Positions 1 through 7,822 of a stretch of DNA of 20,364 nt are shown here, piece by piece. The DNA is taken from the NCBI GenBank assembly GCA_964436335.1, contig CAYTCD010000033.1, positions 1-20,364 of the forward strand, in the 5' to 3' direction. The position numbers and the translations under genes were made by a program. The notes beneath the pieces are model-generated. The model did not search any database, had not been told where the DNA came from, and saw only the letters and a program-made list of their open reading frames with translations. This DNA is from Pullibacteroides sp964436335 (GTDB lineage: Bacteria; Bacteroidota; Bacteroidia; Bacteroidales; P3). How positions within the stretch are numbered: position 1 is the first letter of the stretch; every line of letters begins with the position of its first letter.

Positions 1-537
1 TCGGGCTTGGGAGAGACGCTTGCGGAGCGTTTCGTATTGTTCGTAGGCCGCAGCGTAGCGTGGAAGAATCTCCCGCTTATCCAGATAACTGTCTAAAAGC
101 TGGAGCTGAAAATCGGAATGCCCTAAGGTGAGGGTCTCGTGCTGGGAATGGATATCGATGAGCGATTGCGCCAGTTCTTTCAAAACTGGCAACGTAACGG
201 GGCTGTCGTTGATAAAGGCCCGCGATTTCCCACCCGGCCACACCTCCCGGCGGAGAATCAGCACAGTATCGCCCGCCTCGGCTTCTATGTCGTTGTTTTG
301 CAAAAAACGGCGCAGATCTATGCCGGTGGTATCGAAATGGGCTTCTATCACGCATTTTTTGCCGGAATCGAACAAAATACCGCTGTCGGCCCTTTGCCCC
401 AACACCATGTTCAAAGCCCCCAGCAGGATGGATTTTCCCGCTCCTGTCTGGCCTGTAATCACACAGAATCCGGAGGAGAGATCCACATCAAGGCTGCGGA
501 TAAGCGCGTAATTCTCTATACGGAGGTGTTGCAGCAT
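1..537 (-). CDS. recN: DNA repair ATPase RecN, N-terminal 179 residues (cut by window edge)
   Basis: RecN is an SMC-like ATPase that acts at double-strand breaks during recombinational repair. The reading frame starts at an ATG at 537 (MLQHLRIENYALI) and stays open for 179 codons to base 1, so the rest lies outside the window. Visible are the SMC/RecN N-terminal strand, a Walker A loop GQTGAGKS at residues 29-36 followed by ILLGAL, and the RecN-typical LIDIHSQHE segment near residue 127. The end of the piece (AAYEQYETLRKRLSQA) looks like the beginning of the coiled-coil arm. The usual family length is about 550 residues. It lies 20 bp downstream of porD on the same strand and is probably the next gene of that transcript. 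The identity is strong because of the Walker A context and the HSQHE motif; only completeness is unknown. Confidence 0.93.
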   Translation of the reverse strand, partial: MLQHLRIENYALIRSLDVDLSSGFCVITGQTGAGKSILLGALNMVLGQRADSGILFDSGKKCVIEAHFDTTGIDLRRFLQNNDIEAEAGDTVLILRREVWPGGKSRAFINDSPVTLPVLKELAQSLIDIHSQHETLTLGHSDFQLQLLDSYLDKREILPRYAAAYEQYETLRKRLSQAR

Positions 538-557
538 GACAGAAGGGGTTAAACAGC

Positions 558-1490
558 CTAACGGGCAGTACCGCCCGAAAGGATTTTACGGTATAGCGCC
601 ACATTGGCAGCGTCCACCTCGATAAACAAATCCGTGGCTTTTTGCCGTTCTTCCTGCGGAGCAGGGGTAAAGATATTTACCAGTTCATCCGCACGGGATT
701 CCAGAAAAAGCTGTACACAAGCCAGGCTTGAACGCATTTTGCGCAAATCGTTGAGCTGGCGTATGGCCAACAATATATCGGTACGGGCTTCGGCAGGGTC
801 GTCGAACATTTTGTCGAGACCAAGGCGGAAGTAGCGGTAAAGCACTTCGTGTATGGCCTGATAGTTGCCGTTGTTGTAGTTTTCGGCAATCCAGTATCGG
901 TTTCTTTCGTTTTTCTCCGCCGCCCGCCAGCCCTGCTCGCTTAAAGACTGTGCCTGCATCACGATATTCTGCGCCCGTTCAAAAAACACCGCGCCTCCCC
1001 TCGGCGCAAATGAATCGAAATAATCGCCCAGTATGATATACACATAAAAGGCCAACGTGGCGGTAAGATTGGAACCTATGCTGTTGTCGTTGAACTCGAT
1101 GGGGTCGTTTTTCATGTAGCGGAACGAAAAATCCTTATCCATGATGTTGAGCAGGGTGCTGGAATAGGTGGATTTGAAGCAAGGACGGCGCACTTGCACC
1201 GAAAGATAAGCCTTTATCTGCCCCGTCGAAGGATTGTATTCCTGAATGTCCACCGTCATCGAACAAGGAATCCTTTCCTGTGGCTGAAAGCGGATACCGG
1301 TCCATTTTCGTCCGTTGACAAACTGGTTGAGCACTTTTGAAAGATCGTCGAACACCGACTTGTCGCCCGAAGTGATTTTGCTCGATACCACCGAAAGCCG
1401 GCAATCAAGTTCCTGACCCGTTAAGGGAGAAAACAGTCCAAGAATCGGCAAAAGCAACCAGAGGAGGATTTTCGCAACGCGTGTTTTCAT
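558..1490 (-). CDS. porD: Type IX secretion-associated protein PorD (DUF4835)
   Basis: This is a 310-residue exported protein of the DUF4835 family, called PorD because of its link to the type IX secretion (Por) system of Bacteroidota. Its biochemical role is poorly defined. The N-terminus (MKTRVAKILLWLLLPILGLF) is a signal peptide, probably cleaved near LTG|QELD. The body has the family pattern: QELDCRLSV at the mature start, a paired-cysteine region (RIPCSM, RRPCFK), LAFYVYIILGDYFDSF in the middle and an alpha-helical C-terminal half with IRQLNDLRKM. I chose the ATG at 1490 because it overlaps the coaBC stop as ATGA (4 bp), which suggests translational coupling; the frame can be opened further only from a TTG at 1517. 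The coaBC-porD-recN order places it in a housekeeping transcript rather than beside other por genes. Confidence 0.85.
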   Translation of the reverse strand: MKTRVAKILLWLLLPILGLFSPLTGQELDCRLSVVSSKITSGDKSVFDDLSKVLNQFVNGRKWTGIRFQPQERIPCSMTVDIQEYNPSTGQIKAYLSVQVRRPCFKSTYSSTLLNIMDKDFSFRYMKNDPIEFNDNSIGSNLTATLAFYVYIILGDYFDSFAPRGGAVFFERAQNIVMQAQSLSEQGWRAAEKNERNRYWIAENYNNGNYQAIHEVLYRYFRLGLDKMFDDPAEARTDILLAIRQLNDLRKMRSSLACVQLFLESRADELVNIFTPAPQEERQKATDLFIEVDAANVALYRKILSGGTAR

Positions 1491-2713
1491 GCCGTAAAGG
1501 TTTGGTTTTGCGTGCAAAGGGAGTCTATATAATCGAGAATGTCGGTGGCCACGGCTTCCTTGCTTTTGAGTTCCATCGGGAGGATGCGGCCCGTCTTATC
1601 TAAAAAGGAGACCTTGTTGGTTTCCGTGCCAAAGCCAGCACCGGCGTCCCGCATGGAGTTGAGTACAATCAGGTCGGCGTTTTTCTTGCGGAGTTTCTCT
1701 GCGGCATTGGCCGCTTCGTTTTCGGTTTCAAGCGCAAAACCGGCCAAAAACTGTCGGGCTTGCTTGTTTTTTCCCAAAGCGGCCAGAATGTCTTCGGTCT
1801 TTACCAGTTCGAGTTGCATTTCCGCCTCGTTTTTCTTTATTTTCTGCCCATAGACGGTTTTGGGGCGGTAGTCGGCCACGGCCGCAGAGAGAATGCCCAG
1901 ATCCATTTGGGGCCAAAGAGCCAAAGCCTCGCGGTACATATCGGCGGCCGAAGTAACGGGAACAGTGCGGAAAGGCGCAGTCCGAGGTTGAAATTTCATC
2001 GGGCCGCACACCAAAAACACTTGTGCGCCACGTTGCGTAAGTTCATCAGCCAGGCAAGCCCCCATGAGACCAGTGGAATGATTGCTTATATAGCGCACCG
2101 GATCAATCGCTTCCACCGTGGGGCCAGCGGTAATCAACACCTTTTTGCCTTGAAAAAAGCCCGAATCGGATCCGGCCATGGCGCGTACATGCGACAAGAT
2201 GGTTTCCGGTTCGGCCATCCGCCCCTTGCCTTCGCTACCGCAGGCCAAAGGGCCGCATTCGGCTTCCACAAACCTTACCCCCCACTGTTTCAGCCGTTCC
2301 ATATTGGCCCTGACGGCGGAATGGGCATACATATTCGTGTTCATGGCCGGGGCCAGCAGAACCGGTTTGGTAAAAGCCGTAAAGAGCGTGCTGAGGGCGT
2401 TGTCGGCGATACCGTTGGCAAACTTGGCCAGCGTGTTGGCCGTGGCCGGGGCCACCACCAATAGGTCTGCCCAGTCGGCATAGGCGATATGCGCCGTGGC
2501 ACTTTGGTTGCGCTCCGAAAACATGTCTGCATACACCGGATTACCGCTCAGGGAAGCAAGACTCAAGGGGGTAACGAATTGCAGGGACGAAGGGGTGCAT
2601 ACGCACTTCACTTCCGCACCTTCCTTACGGAGAAGGCGAATCAGCAAGAGCGTCTTATAAGCGGCGATACCACCGCTTATCCCCACCAGTATTTTCTTAC
2701 CCTGCAAACTCAT
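1487..2713 (-). CDS. coaBC: Bifunctional phosphopantothenoylcysteine decarboxylase / phosphopantothenate-cysteine ligase
   Basis: CoaBC carries out two consecutive steps of coenzyme A synthesis in the cytosol: ligation of cysteine to 4'-phosphopantothenate, then FMN-dependent decarboxylation to 4'-phosphopantetheine. The 408-residue product shows both domains. In the N-terminal CoaC flavoprotein: GISGGIAAYK (11-20), catalytic His75 in AHIAYADWADLLVVAPATAN, the substrate clamp PAMNTNMY (122-129) and Cys158 in the GPLACGSEGKGRM flap. In the C-terminal CoaB domain: KVLITAGPTVEAIDPVRYIS (191-210), Asn211 in SNHSTG, AAVADYRP and KIKKNE. The start at 2713 was chosen because it matches the family N-terminus and lies 10 bp after the rpoZ stop; a longer frame begins only at a TTG (2776) inside rpoZ. 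The stop overlaps the porD start. Confidence 0.96.
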   Translation of the reverse strand: MSLQGKKILVGISGGIAAYKTLLLIRLLRKEGAEVKCVCTPSSLQFVTPLSLASLSGNPVYADMFSERNQSATAHIAYADWADLLVVAPATANTLAKFANGIADNALSTLFTAFTKPVLLAPAMNTNMYAHSAVRANMERLKQWGVRFVEAECGPLACGSEGKGRMAEPETILSHVRAMAGSDSGFFQGKKVLITAGPTVEAIDPVRYISNHSTGLMGACLADELTQRGAQVFLVCGPMKFQPRTAPFRTVPVTSAADMYREALALWPQMDLGILSAAVADYRPKTVYGQKIKKNEAEMQLELVKTEDILAALGKNKQARQFLAGFALETENEAANAAEKLRKKNADLIVLNSMRDAGAGFGTETNKVSFLDKTGRILPMELKSKEAVATDILDYIDSLCTQNQTFTA

Positions 2714-2723
2714 GGCCAAAGGA

Positions 2724-3077
2724 TTAGAGTTCCTGTTCCGCCGAAAGTTCTTTGTCTTCGGCGCGTTTGAAGGCAAGCGTACCGTCGAGAAGTTCCTGGG
2801 TGGCCAGCAAGGTGGGCTTGGGAATCTGTTCGTAATAACGGGCTATCTCAATCTGTTCGCGGTTTTCGTAGATCTCGTCTATACCGTCTCCGGCCGCATT
2901 TTGGGCCGAAAACTCAGAAATCTTATTCACCAGTTCCTGACGGAGGGAAGAAGAAATCTGGTTGGCTCTTTTGGAAAGATTCACCACGGTTTCGTAGATG
3001 TTGCCTGTCTCGCGGTCAAAGTTGGTCAAATCGCGGGTAACGGCATCCTGACCGGTTTTGATTTTTTTGTAATCCAT
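2724..3077 (-). CDS. rpoZ: RNA polymerase omega subunit (Bacteroidota Rpb6/RpoZ type)
   Basis: This small cytosolic protein (117 residues) is the Bacteroidota form of the omega/Rpb6 subunit, which helps assemble and stabilise the beta-prime subunit of RNA polymerase. The start MDYKKIKTGQDAVTRDLTNF and the central block GNIYETVVNLSKRANQIS match what I know of this family; YETV..(S)KRANQI is the omega core. An ENREQIEIARYYEQIPKPTL segment follows, also typical of the Bacteroidota proteins. An upstream in-frame ATG at 3128 would add 17 residues but would run into the end of bamD, so 3077 is preferred. It lies 28 bp after bamD and 10 bp before coaBC. A polymerase subunit beside coaBC resembles the rpoZ/coaBC closeness seen in other bacteria. 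The C-terminal tail (AFKRAEDKELSAEQEL) is acidic and variable. Confidence 0.85.
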   Translation of the reverse strand: MDYKKIKTGQDAVTRDLTNFDRETGNIYETVVNLSKRANQISSSLRQELVNKISEFSAQNAAGDGIDEIYENREQIEIARYYEQIPKPTLLATQELLDGTLAFKRAEDKELSAEQEL

Positions 3078-3105
3078 CTTATCTGTTATTAAAACGATTA
3101 ATCTA

Positions 3106-3906
3106 TTATATGCGTTTTCTAGCCTCATTCACAAACTTGTCGGCCTCCTCCCTGTAGCGCGAATTGGCATAGGTGCGCAGAAAAAGATCGTAGGTATCCA
3201 GCACTTTGCGGAACCGATCGGACTGCAGGTTGCGCAGACTGTTTTTGGCATACAGGTAGCGGCTCTTGAGCAGCAGAAACATGGCCTGTTCCCTGTCGGG
3301 CGATTCGGGATAGTCTTTCAGAAAGTTATTGTAGGAAATGGCCGCGGCGTTGTATAGATTCCGCCGGAAATACATCCCCGCCACATGAAAGGCCTTGGTG
3401 GCGAGTTTGGCCCGCATTTCCACAATGAGCTGCCCGGCCTGATCGGTATGCCTGCCGTTGGGATAGTAGTTTATGTAGAGCTGCAGTTGCTTGATAGCCT
3501 CGTAAGTAGCCGTTTGGTCAAGTTCGTAGTCGGGTGATTCCAAAGTTTTGCAATAGGCCGACATGTAAGTTACTTCTTCGGTATGCTCCCCTTCGGGAAA
3601 CTGCCGGCTCAAGGTACGGAAGTAGTAGGCGGCCATAAAATAATCCTTGTCGTAAAAGTAGGAATAAGCAAGGTTGTAGAGCAACCCCTCCGAGGCATCC
3701 TTTCCCCTGAAAAGGGGCAGGAGTTCTTCAAAAAGCGCCACCGATTTCTTGTAATCCTGCTTATTGTAGGCTCTTACGGCAAAGTCGTACTTTTCTTCAA
3801 CCGTGCCCTGCTTGTTGACGGTGTTGTATTCTTTCTGATACGCACATCCCCCCAGCAGAACTGCCGCGGCAATCCATACAATATGCCTCAATTTATTGCA
3901 AAACAT
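3106..3906 (-). CDS. bamD: Outer membrane assembly lipoprotein BamD
   Basis: BamD is a lipoprotein with tetratricopeptide repeats on the periplasmic side of the outer membrane; it works with BamA to fold beta-barrel proteins. The 266-residue product has a signal peptide with lipobox LGGC (Cys21), then helical TPR-like pairs: EKYDFAVRAYNKQDYKKSVA, YNLAYSYFYDKDYFMAAYYF with RTLSRQFPEG, and MYFRRNLYNAAAISYNNFLK with DYPESP. The FP.G / YP.S repeat ends are characteristic. It is somewhat longer than the enterobacterial protein (about 245 residues), as is usual in this phylum. I use the ATG at 3906; the only upstream alternative is a TTG at 3921 that overlaps a promoter-like box. It lies 42 bp after the radical SAM gene and 28 bp before rpoZ. 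Confidence 0.85.
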   Translation of the reverse strand: MFCNKLRHIVWIAAAVLLGGCAYQKEYNTVNKQGTVEEKYDFAVRAYNKQDYKKSVALFEELLPLFRGKDASEGLLYNLAYSYFYDKDYFMAAYYFRTLSRQFPEGEHTEEVTYMSAYCKTLESPDYELDQTATYEAIKQLQLYINYYPNGRHTDQAGQLIVEMRAKLATKAFHVAGMYFRRNLYNAAAISYNNFLKDYPESPDREQAMFLLLKSRYLYAKNSLRNLQSDRFRKVLDTYDLFLRTYANSRYREEADKFVNEARKRI

Positions 3907-3910
3907 CGCG

Positions 3911-3918
3911 CGAAGATA
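3911..3918 (-). promoter_or_regulatory. Possible -7 promoter box before bamD
   Basis: On the minus strand the 42-bp spacer contains TATCTTCG, one mismatch from the Bacteroidota -7 consensus TAnnTTTG, preceded by a T-rich run. Only four bases separate it from the bamD ATG, so a transcript from it would have almost no leader. I see no convincing -33 TTTG at the usual 19-21 bp spacing. Confidence 0.35.
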
Positions 3919-3948
3919 CAAAAAATACGCGAATCCTTTGAGGCCTGC

Positions 3949-4839
3949 CTACACCCTCAGTTTCATGCCGGCCAAAATGGTATCGGGGCAGAAATTGAAC
4001 ACGGAGGCCATTTCACCGGCCATGCAGAATCCGCATGAATCACAGATATCCGTGCCATCGCCGATACAAAGTCCACGGCTACCGTCGGGATAGATAAAGT
4101 TTGTTACCCAGCAACGGCGTTTAAAGTTATTGCCTTTCATTCGCTTGAGTCCGGAAACAGAATTCATGATAGGATAATGGCGACGTTTGTAGGCAATTAA
4201 CTTGTCGATGATTTCGTTGCGGATCTTAGGGTCGGGTGCCAGATATTCGGTGCCGGGAAAAGGTGTATGGAAATTCACCGAAATGGATTCGATATGCGGG
4301 TTGGCGGCCGCATATTCAATGGTTTCGTCCACGGAAGAATAGTTGAGTGAATTAACCACCATATTGACACTTAAATGCTTATGACCCGATGAGGCGATAT
4401 TCTTTTCCAAGCGGGCAAAGGTGCCTTGCCCCCGTATCTTTTCGTGGTACCCCCCCACTCCGTCTAGACTCACCCAGATGGAATCGGCGCGGCAACCGGT
4501 AAACGGCAGCTGGGCGTTGGTGGTAATGGTGGCCGAAAAAAAACCGATTTCCTTGGCTAGATCCACCAAATCGTTGATATCGTGTTCTCCATCGCGCCAC
4601 AGCATCACCTCGCCTCCTTCAAAATCCACAAAACGGGAGCCCAGACGGTAAGAATACAACAGATGTTCCCGCACCTGTTTGTAGGTCATGATATGCTGGT
4701 TCTCTTTTTGATATACACTACAGTGCTTGCATTGCAGGTTGCAACGGTCAAGAACGAACAACACAGTTTGCAAGGGTGCTTTCCGCCCCATGAAACGGGC
4801 GCGGAAGAACCACTGGGCAAGGTAAAACAGTTTTTTCAT
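3949..4839 (-). CDS. Radical SAM protein with SPASM/twitch-like C-terminal cluster
   Basis: This 296-residue cytosolic radical S-adenosylmethionine enzyme has an unknown substrate. The cluster motif CNLQCKHC (Cys33, Cys37, Cys40) is the canonical CX3CX2C. It is followed by FEGGEVML (SAM-binding GGE, 75-77) and WVSLDGVGGYHEKIRG (122-137), as in SPASM-type enzymes. The C-terminus holds six further cysteines (243, 258, 266, 269, 272, 284). Cys243 to Cys258 fit CX9GX4C, the opening of a SPASM/twitch domain, and CDSCGFC follows, so at least one auxiliary iron-sulfur cluster is likely. The start at 4839 (MKKLFYLAQ) lies 10 bp after the prenyltransferase stop; the longer frame needs a TTG. The close spacing suggests a shared transcript with the UbiA gene, perhaps a lipid or quinone modification, but that is inference. 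The first ~22 residues are hydrophobic and basic and may touch the membrane. Confidence 0.85.
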   Translation of the reverse strand: MKKLFYLAQWFFRARFMGRKAPLQTVLFVLDRCNLQCKHCSVYQKENQHIMTYKQVREHLLYSYRLGSRFVDFEGGEVMLWRDGEHDINDLVDLAKEIGFFSATITTNAQLPFTGCRADSIWVSLDGVGGYHEKIRGQGTFARLEKNIASSGHKHLSVNMVVNSLNYSSVDETIEYAAANPHIESISVNFHTPFPGTEYLAPDPKIRNEIIDKLIAYKRRHYPIMNSVSGLKRMKGNNFKRRCWVTNFIYPDGSRGLCIGDGTDICDSCGFCMAGEMASVFNFCPDTILAGMKLRV

Positions 4840-4849
4840 GCAAGAAAGA

Positions 4850-5866
4850 TTAAGCGCGGAAAACAAGACTTGCCACAATAAGCAGCAGGCAGAAAAAGGT
4901 TACAATGTTGCGGGCGGTGAGCCAGCGTATCATGAACCAGTCCACACCGGCCTCCACATAACGCGAATAATCCCCCATCGGACCCATCCACGGGCGGGGT
5001 TCGGCAAAACCGGTGCGGTCAAATACATAATTGCGTATAGACAGACACAGCCACACCGAGAGTGGAAGCACCGCATACACCGCCAGACAAGCCGGGTGCA
5101 ATGCACCGAGAAGCACACCGGCGGTAACCAGCAGATACGGCAGGATATTGAACACCACCGACAATGCCAACATTCCCGTAGAAGACCCCATCAGGTGCGC
5201 CATCGTGCGTTTTCCCATACGGGCATCGGGGCCTGCATCCAATATGGAATGGGTATAGACAATATTGGTCACCAACAGCCCAACCGCCGTGGAAATCCAG
5301 ATGATCCGACTTGAAAAATGCCCTGTAGCCGCATAATATACGCCCGTCATCAACAGCGGTCCGAACATGAGGAAAATAACCCACTCACCCAATCCATTGA
5401 ATCCCAATCGAAGCGGCCGTCCCGAATACGAGATCCCGATAACAAAGCCGATGAGGGCCAGCCAAACAACCGGCATACCGCGCAGAATGGCAATGGCCAC
5501 ACCGCAGCAAAGGGCAATGAAAAGAAATACGCCGCTGGCAGTGAGCAACTGCCTGGGTGTGGCCGAACCGTCGAGAAGGTAGGGATATTTGCCGATGCGG
5601 GCACGCATGCCATCGGAGGCCAGTTTGATGCGGGTCTGGTCGGCCCGCACCTGATAGTCGAACCAATCATCGGCCAGATTCATTCCCAAATGGGCACATA
5701 TTACCCCGAAAACGGCCAAAAGAGCCGCCCAGTATGAAAAATTCCCCGTTCCGGCAGCCACCGCCAATGCGGTAAGCGTCGGCAAAAGGCTTTGCGGCAA
5801 TGATATCGTCCGCGAGTTCCTGATCCAAAAAGCGAGACGCATAATCTTCTTGTTTTTGTCTTTCAT
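4850..5866 (-). CDS. UbiA-superfamily prenyltransferase, MenA-like
   Basis: This 338-residue polytopic membrane protein of the UbiA family transfers a polyprenyl chain to an aromatic or other acceptor. The first Asp-rich motif is NLADDWFD (63-70), followed by DYQVRADQTR. The second is LDAGPDARMGKRT (209-221), with D210, D214 and the GKRT that marks MenA-like members. YSGRPLRLGFNGLGEW (147-162) resembles the YSG..PL.Y.GLGE stretch of 1,4-dihydroxy-2-naphthoate prenyltransferases. About eight or nine hydrophobic helices can be read. Menaquinone synthesis is the most likely role, but men genes are not adjacent, and the segment between the motifs (GMRARIGKYPYLLDGSATPR) differs from textbook MenA, so a paralogue with another acceptor is possible. 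It starts at an ATG 39 bp after the ABC-F stop and is followed after 10 bp by the radical SAM gene. Confidence 0.85.
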   Translation of the reverse strand: MKDKNKKIMRLAFWIRNSRTISLPQSLLPTLTALAVAAGTGNFSYWAALLAVFGVICAHLGMNLADDWFDYQVRADQTRIKLASDGMRARIGKYPYLLDGSATPRQLLTASGVFLFIALCCGVAIAILRGMPVVWLALIGFVIGISYSGRPLRLGFNGLGEWVIFLMFGPLLMTGVYYAATGHFSSRIIWISTAVGLLVTNIVYTHSILDAGPDARMGKRTMAHLMGSSTGMLALSVVFNILPYLLVTAGVLLGALHPACLAVYAVLPLSVWLCLSIRNYVFDRTGFAEPRPWMGPMGDYSRYVEAGVDWFMIRWLTARNIVTFFCLLLIVASLVFRA

Positions 5867-5905
5867 CCAACGTTTAAGCAGATCGGCACAGGCCGAAAGT
5901 CAGCC

Positions 5906-7804
5906 TCAACCACCTTCCACGATTTCCGAAAGTTCCAGCCAGCGGTCTTCCAAAGCAGCAAGATCAGCCTGCACTTGCCCGATACGTTGCGAGGCGGCAT
6001 TGATTTTTTCCACTTCAAGTTCACCGCCCGACAAAAGGGTTTCCAATTCCTTTTTTTCTTCTTCCAACTGCAAGATTCTGGCTGTAATTTCTTCGTATTC
6101 TTTTTTTTGCTTAAATGTAGCCTTGATACGCTGCGAACTTAGCCCCATTTCCACAGAAGCGGCGCAAGGGGTTCTCTCTTGCCGATCTTCCTGTTTGGCC
6201 TGCTGCTCCCGCACTTTTTTCTGTTTGTATTCGGAATAGGTGCCGTACCAGTCTTTTACCTTTCCCTCTCCCTCAAATACAAAAAGGTGGTCGGCCAAAT
6301 GGTCCAGAAAACTCCGGTCATGGCTCACCATCAGCAAACAACCTTGATAATGCCGCAGAAAATCTTCCAGCAACATCAGCGTATAAACGTCTATATCGTT
6401 GGTTGGTTCATCCAAAATAAGAAAATTCGGATTGGCCATCAATGTTTTGAGCAGATATAGCCGGCGTCTCTCCCCTCCGCTGAGATTGGAGAAATAGTTG
6501 TACTGCGTGCTGGGTTCAAATTGAAAATAATTCAGGAACTGGGATGCTGAAATTTCGCGTCCGTCCTGCATCTTCACCACCTCGGCCACTTCTTTCACTA
6601 TATCGATAACCCGCTTGTCTTCCCGCTCGGACAGACCGCCCTGCCTGTAGTAACCGAACTTTACCGTCTCTCCCACGATGACCCGTCCCGAATCGGCCCT
6701 CACCGCACCGGTAATCATATCCAAAAAGGTGGATTTGCCCGCACCGTTATTCCCCACAATGCCTATCTTTTCGCCCCGCTTAAAGATATACGAAAAGTCG
6801 TCCAGCAATTTCTGCTCCCCGTAACTTTTATTCAGATTATATACTTCCAATATCTTATGCCCCAAACGGCTTCCCTGCACACTCAACTCGGGCACCTGCT
6901 CCTCGGTCTTGCGCATAGCCTTCTGCCGCACCTCTTCAAAAGCATCCTTGCGGGACTTGGCCTTGGTACCGCGCGCAGAAGGCATACGCCGCATCCATTC
7001 CAGTTCACGCCGGTAAAGGTTCTTCGCCTTTTCCACCTCCGCCCGTTCTATGCTTTCCCGCTCTGCCTTTTTTTCTAAAAAATAAGCGTAATCGCCTTTG
7101 TATGTGTAAATTCTGTTATCATCTATCTCCAATATCTTGCTGCAAACGTTGTCTAAAAAAGTGCGGTCATGTGTTACCAGCAACAGCGAGAGATTCTGGC
7201 GGCGAAGAAAATCCTCCAGCCATTCGGTCATCTCCATGTCCAGATGGTTGGTGGGTTCGTCCATCAGCAACAAATCGGCGCTTTCTATCAGCACCCGCGC
7301 CAAAGCCGCCTTTTTCTGCTGACCGCCCGAAAGCTCACCCATCTTTTGGTCTATACGGGGCAATTGCAGTCTAAAAAGCACTTCCTTTATCTTTTCTTCC
7401 ACATCCCAAGCCTGCAATTGGTCCATCAGAGAGATGGCCGCTTCCAATTTTTTCTGTAAGCCGGGAGTCTCCCCCTTTTCCATTTCCCATAAAATCTGCT
7501 CGTATGCCCGCGCGACTTGCAGCATACGGTTTTCTCCCGAAAAAATAAAGTCCATCAGGCTTTCCTCTGGGTCAAAGACCTGGTTCTGCGACAGATATCC
7601 CACCCGGATATCCTTGCGTAGCACCACTTGCCCCGCATCGGGCAACACCTTGCCTGCGATAATATTGAGCAAGGTGGTTTTTCCCCTGCCGTTACGGGCA
7701 ATCAAAGCCGCCTTTTCCCCTTTTTCGAGTCCGAAAGAGAGGTCGGCGAACAAACGTTTCTCGCCATAGGTCTTAGACAGGCTTTCAACCGACAGATAAT
7801 TCAT
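5906..7804 (-). CDS. uup: ABC-F family ATPase, Uup-like
   Basis: This 632-residue soluble protein carries two ABC ATPase domains and no membrane segments, as in the ABC-F family, whose members act on ribosomes or in DNA maintenance rather than in transport. Domain 1: Walker A-like ARNGRGKTT (36-44), LSGGQ (158-162), DEPTNHLD (182-189). Domain 2: GNNGAGKST (351-359), LSGGE (441-445), DEPTNDID (465-472). The linker has ELEWMRRMPSARGTKAKSR (268-285), typical of Uup-type proteins, and the last ~80 residues form a heptad-rich coiled coil like the Uup C-terminal domain. The first Walker A has Ala where Gly is usual; this is probably a lineage feature rather than damage, since Lys and Thr are kept. 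It follows the di-haem peroxidase by 18 bp. That suggests cotranscription but not a shared function. Confidence 0.92.
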   Translation of the reverse strand: MNYLSVESLSKTYGEKRLFADLSFGLEKGEKAALIARNGRGKTTLLNIIAGKVLPDAGQVVLRKDIRVGYLSQNQVFDPEESLMDFIFSGENRMLQVARAYEQILWEMEKGETPGLQKKLEAAISLMDQLQAWDVEEKIKEVLFRLQLPRIDQKMGELSGGQQKKAALARVLIESADLLLMDEPTNHLDMEMTEWLEDFLRRQNLSLLLVTHDRTFLDNVCSKILEIDDNRIYTYKGDYAYFLEKKAERESIERAEVEKAKNLYRRELEWMRRMPSARGTKAKSRKDAFEEVRQKAMRKTEEQVPELSVQGSRLGHKILEVYNLNKSYGEQKLLDDFSYIFKRGEKIGIVGNNGAGKSTFLDMITGAVRADSGRVIVGETVKFGYYRQGGLSEREDKRVIDIVKEVAEVVKMQDGREISASQFLNYFQFEPSTQYNYFSNLSGGERRRLYLLKTLMANPNFLILDEPTNDIDVYTLMLLEDFLRHYQGCLLMVSHDRSFLDHLADHLFVFEGEGKVKDWYGTYSEYKQKKVREQQAKQEDRQERTPCAASVEMGLSSQRIKATFKQKKEYEEITARILQLEEEKKELETLLSGGELEVEKINAASQRIGQVQADLAALEDRWLELSEIVEGG

Positions 7805-7822
7805 TGTCCAATGGGTCTAAAC

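Noticed and set aside
5883..5896. Hairpin TCGGC-CTGT-GCCGA between the ABC-F gene and ubiA as a terminator
   Set aside because: The stem is only 5 bp and no T tract follows on the minus strand, so there is no support for termination.
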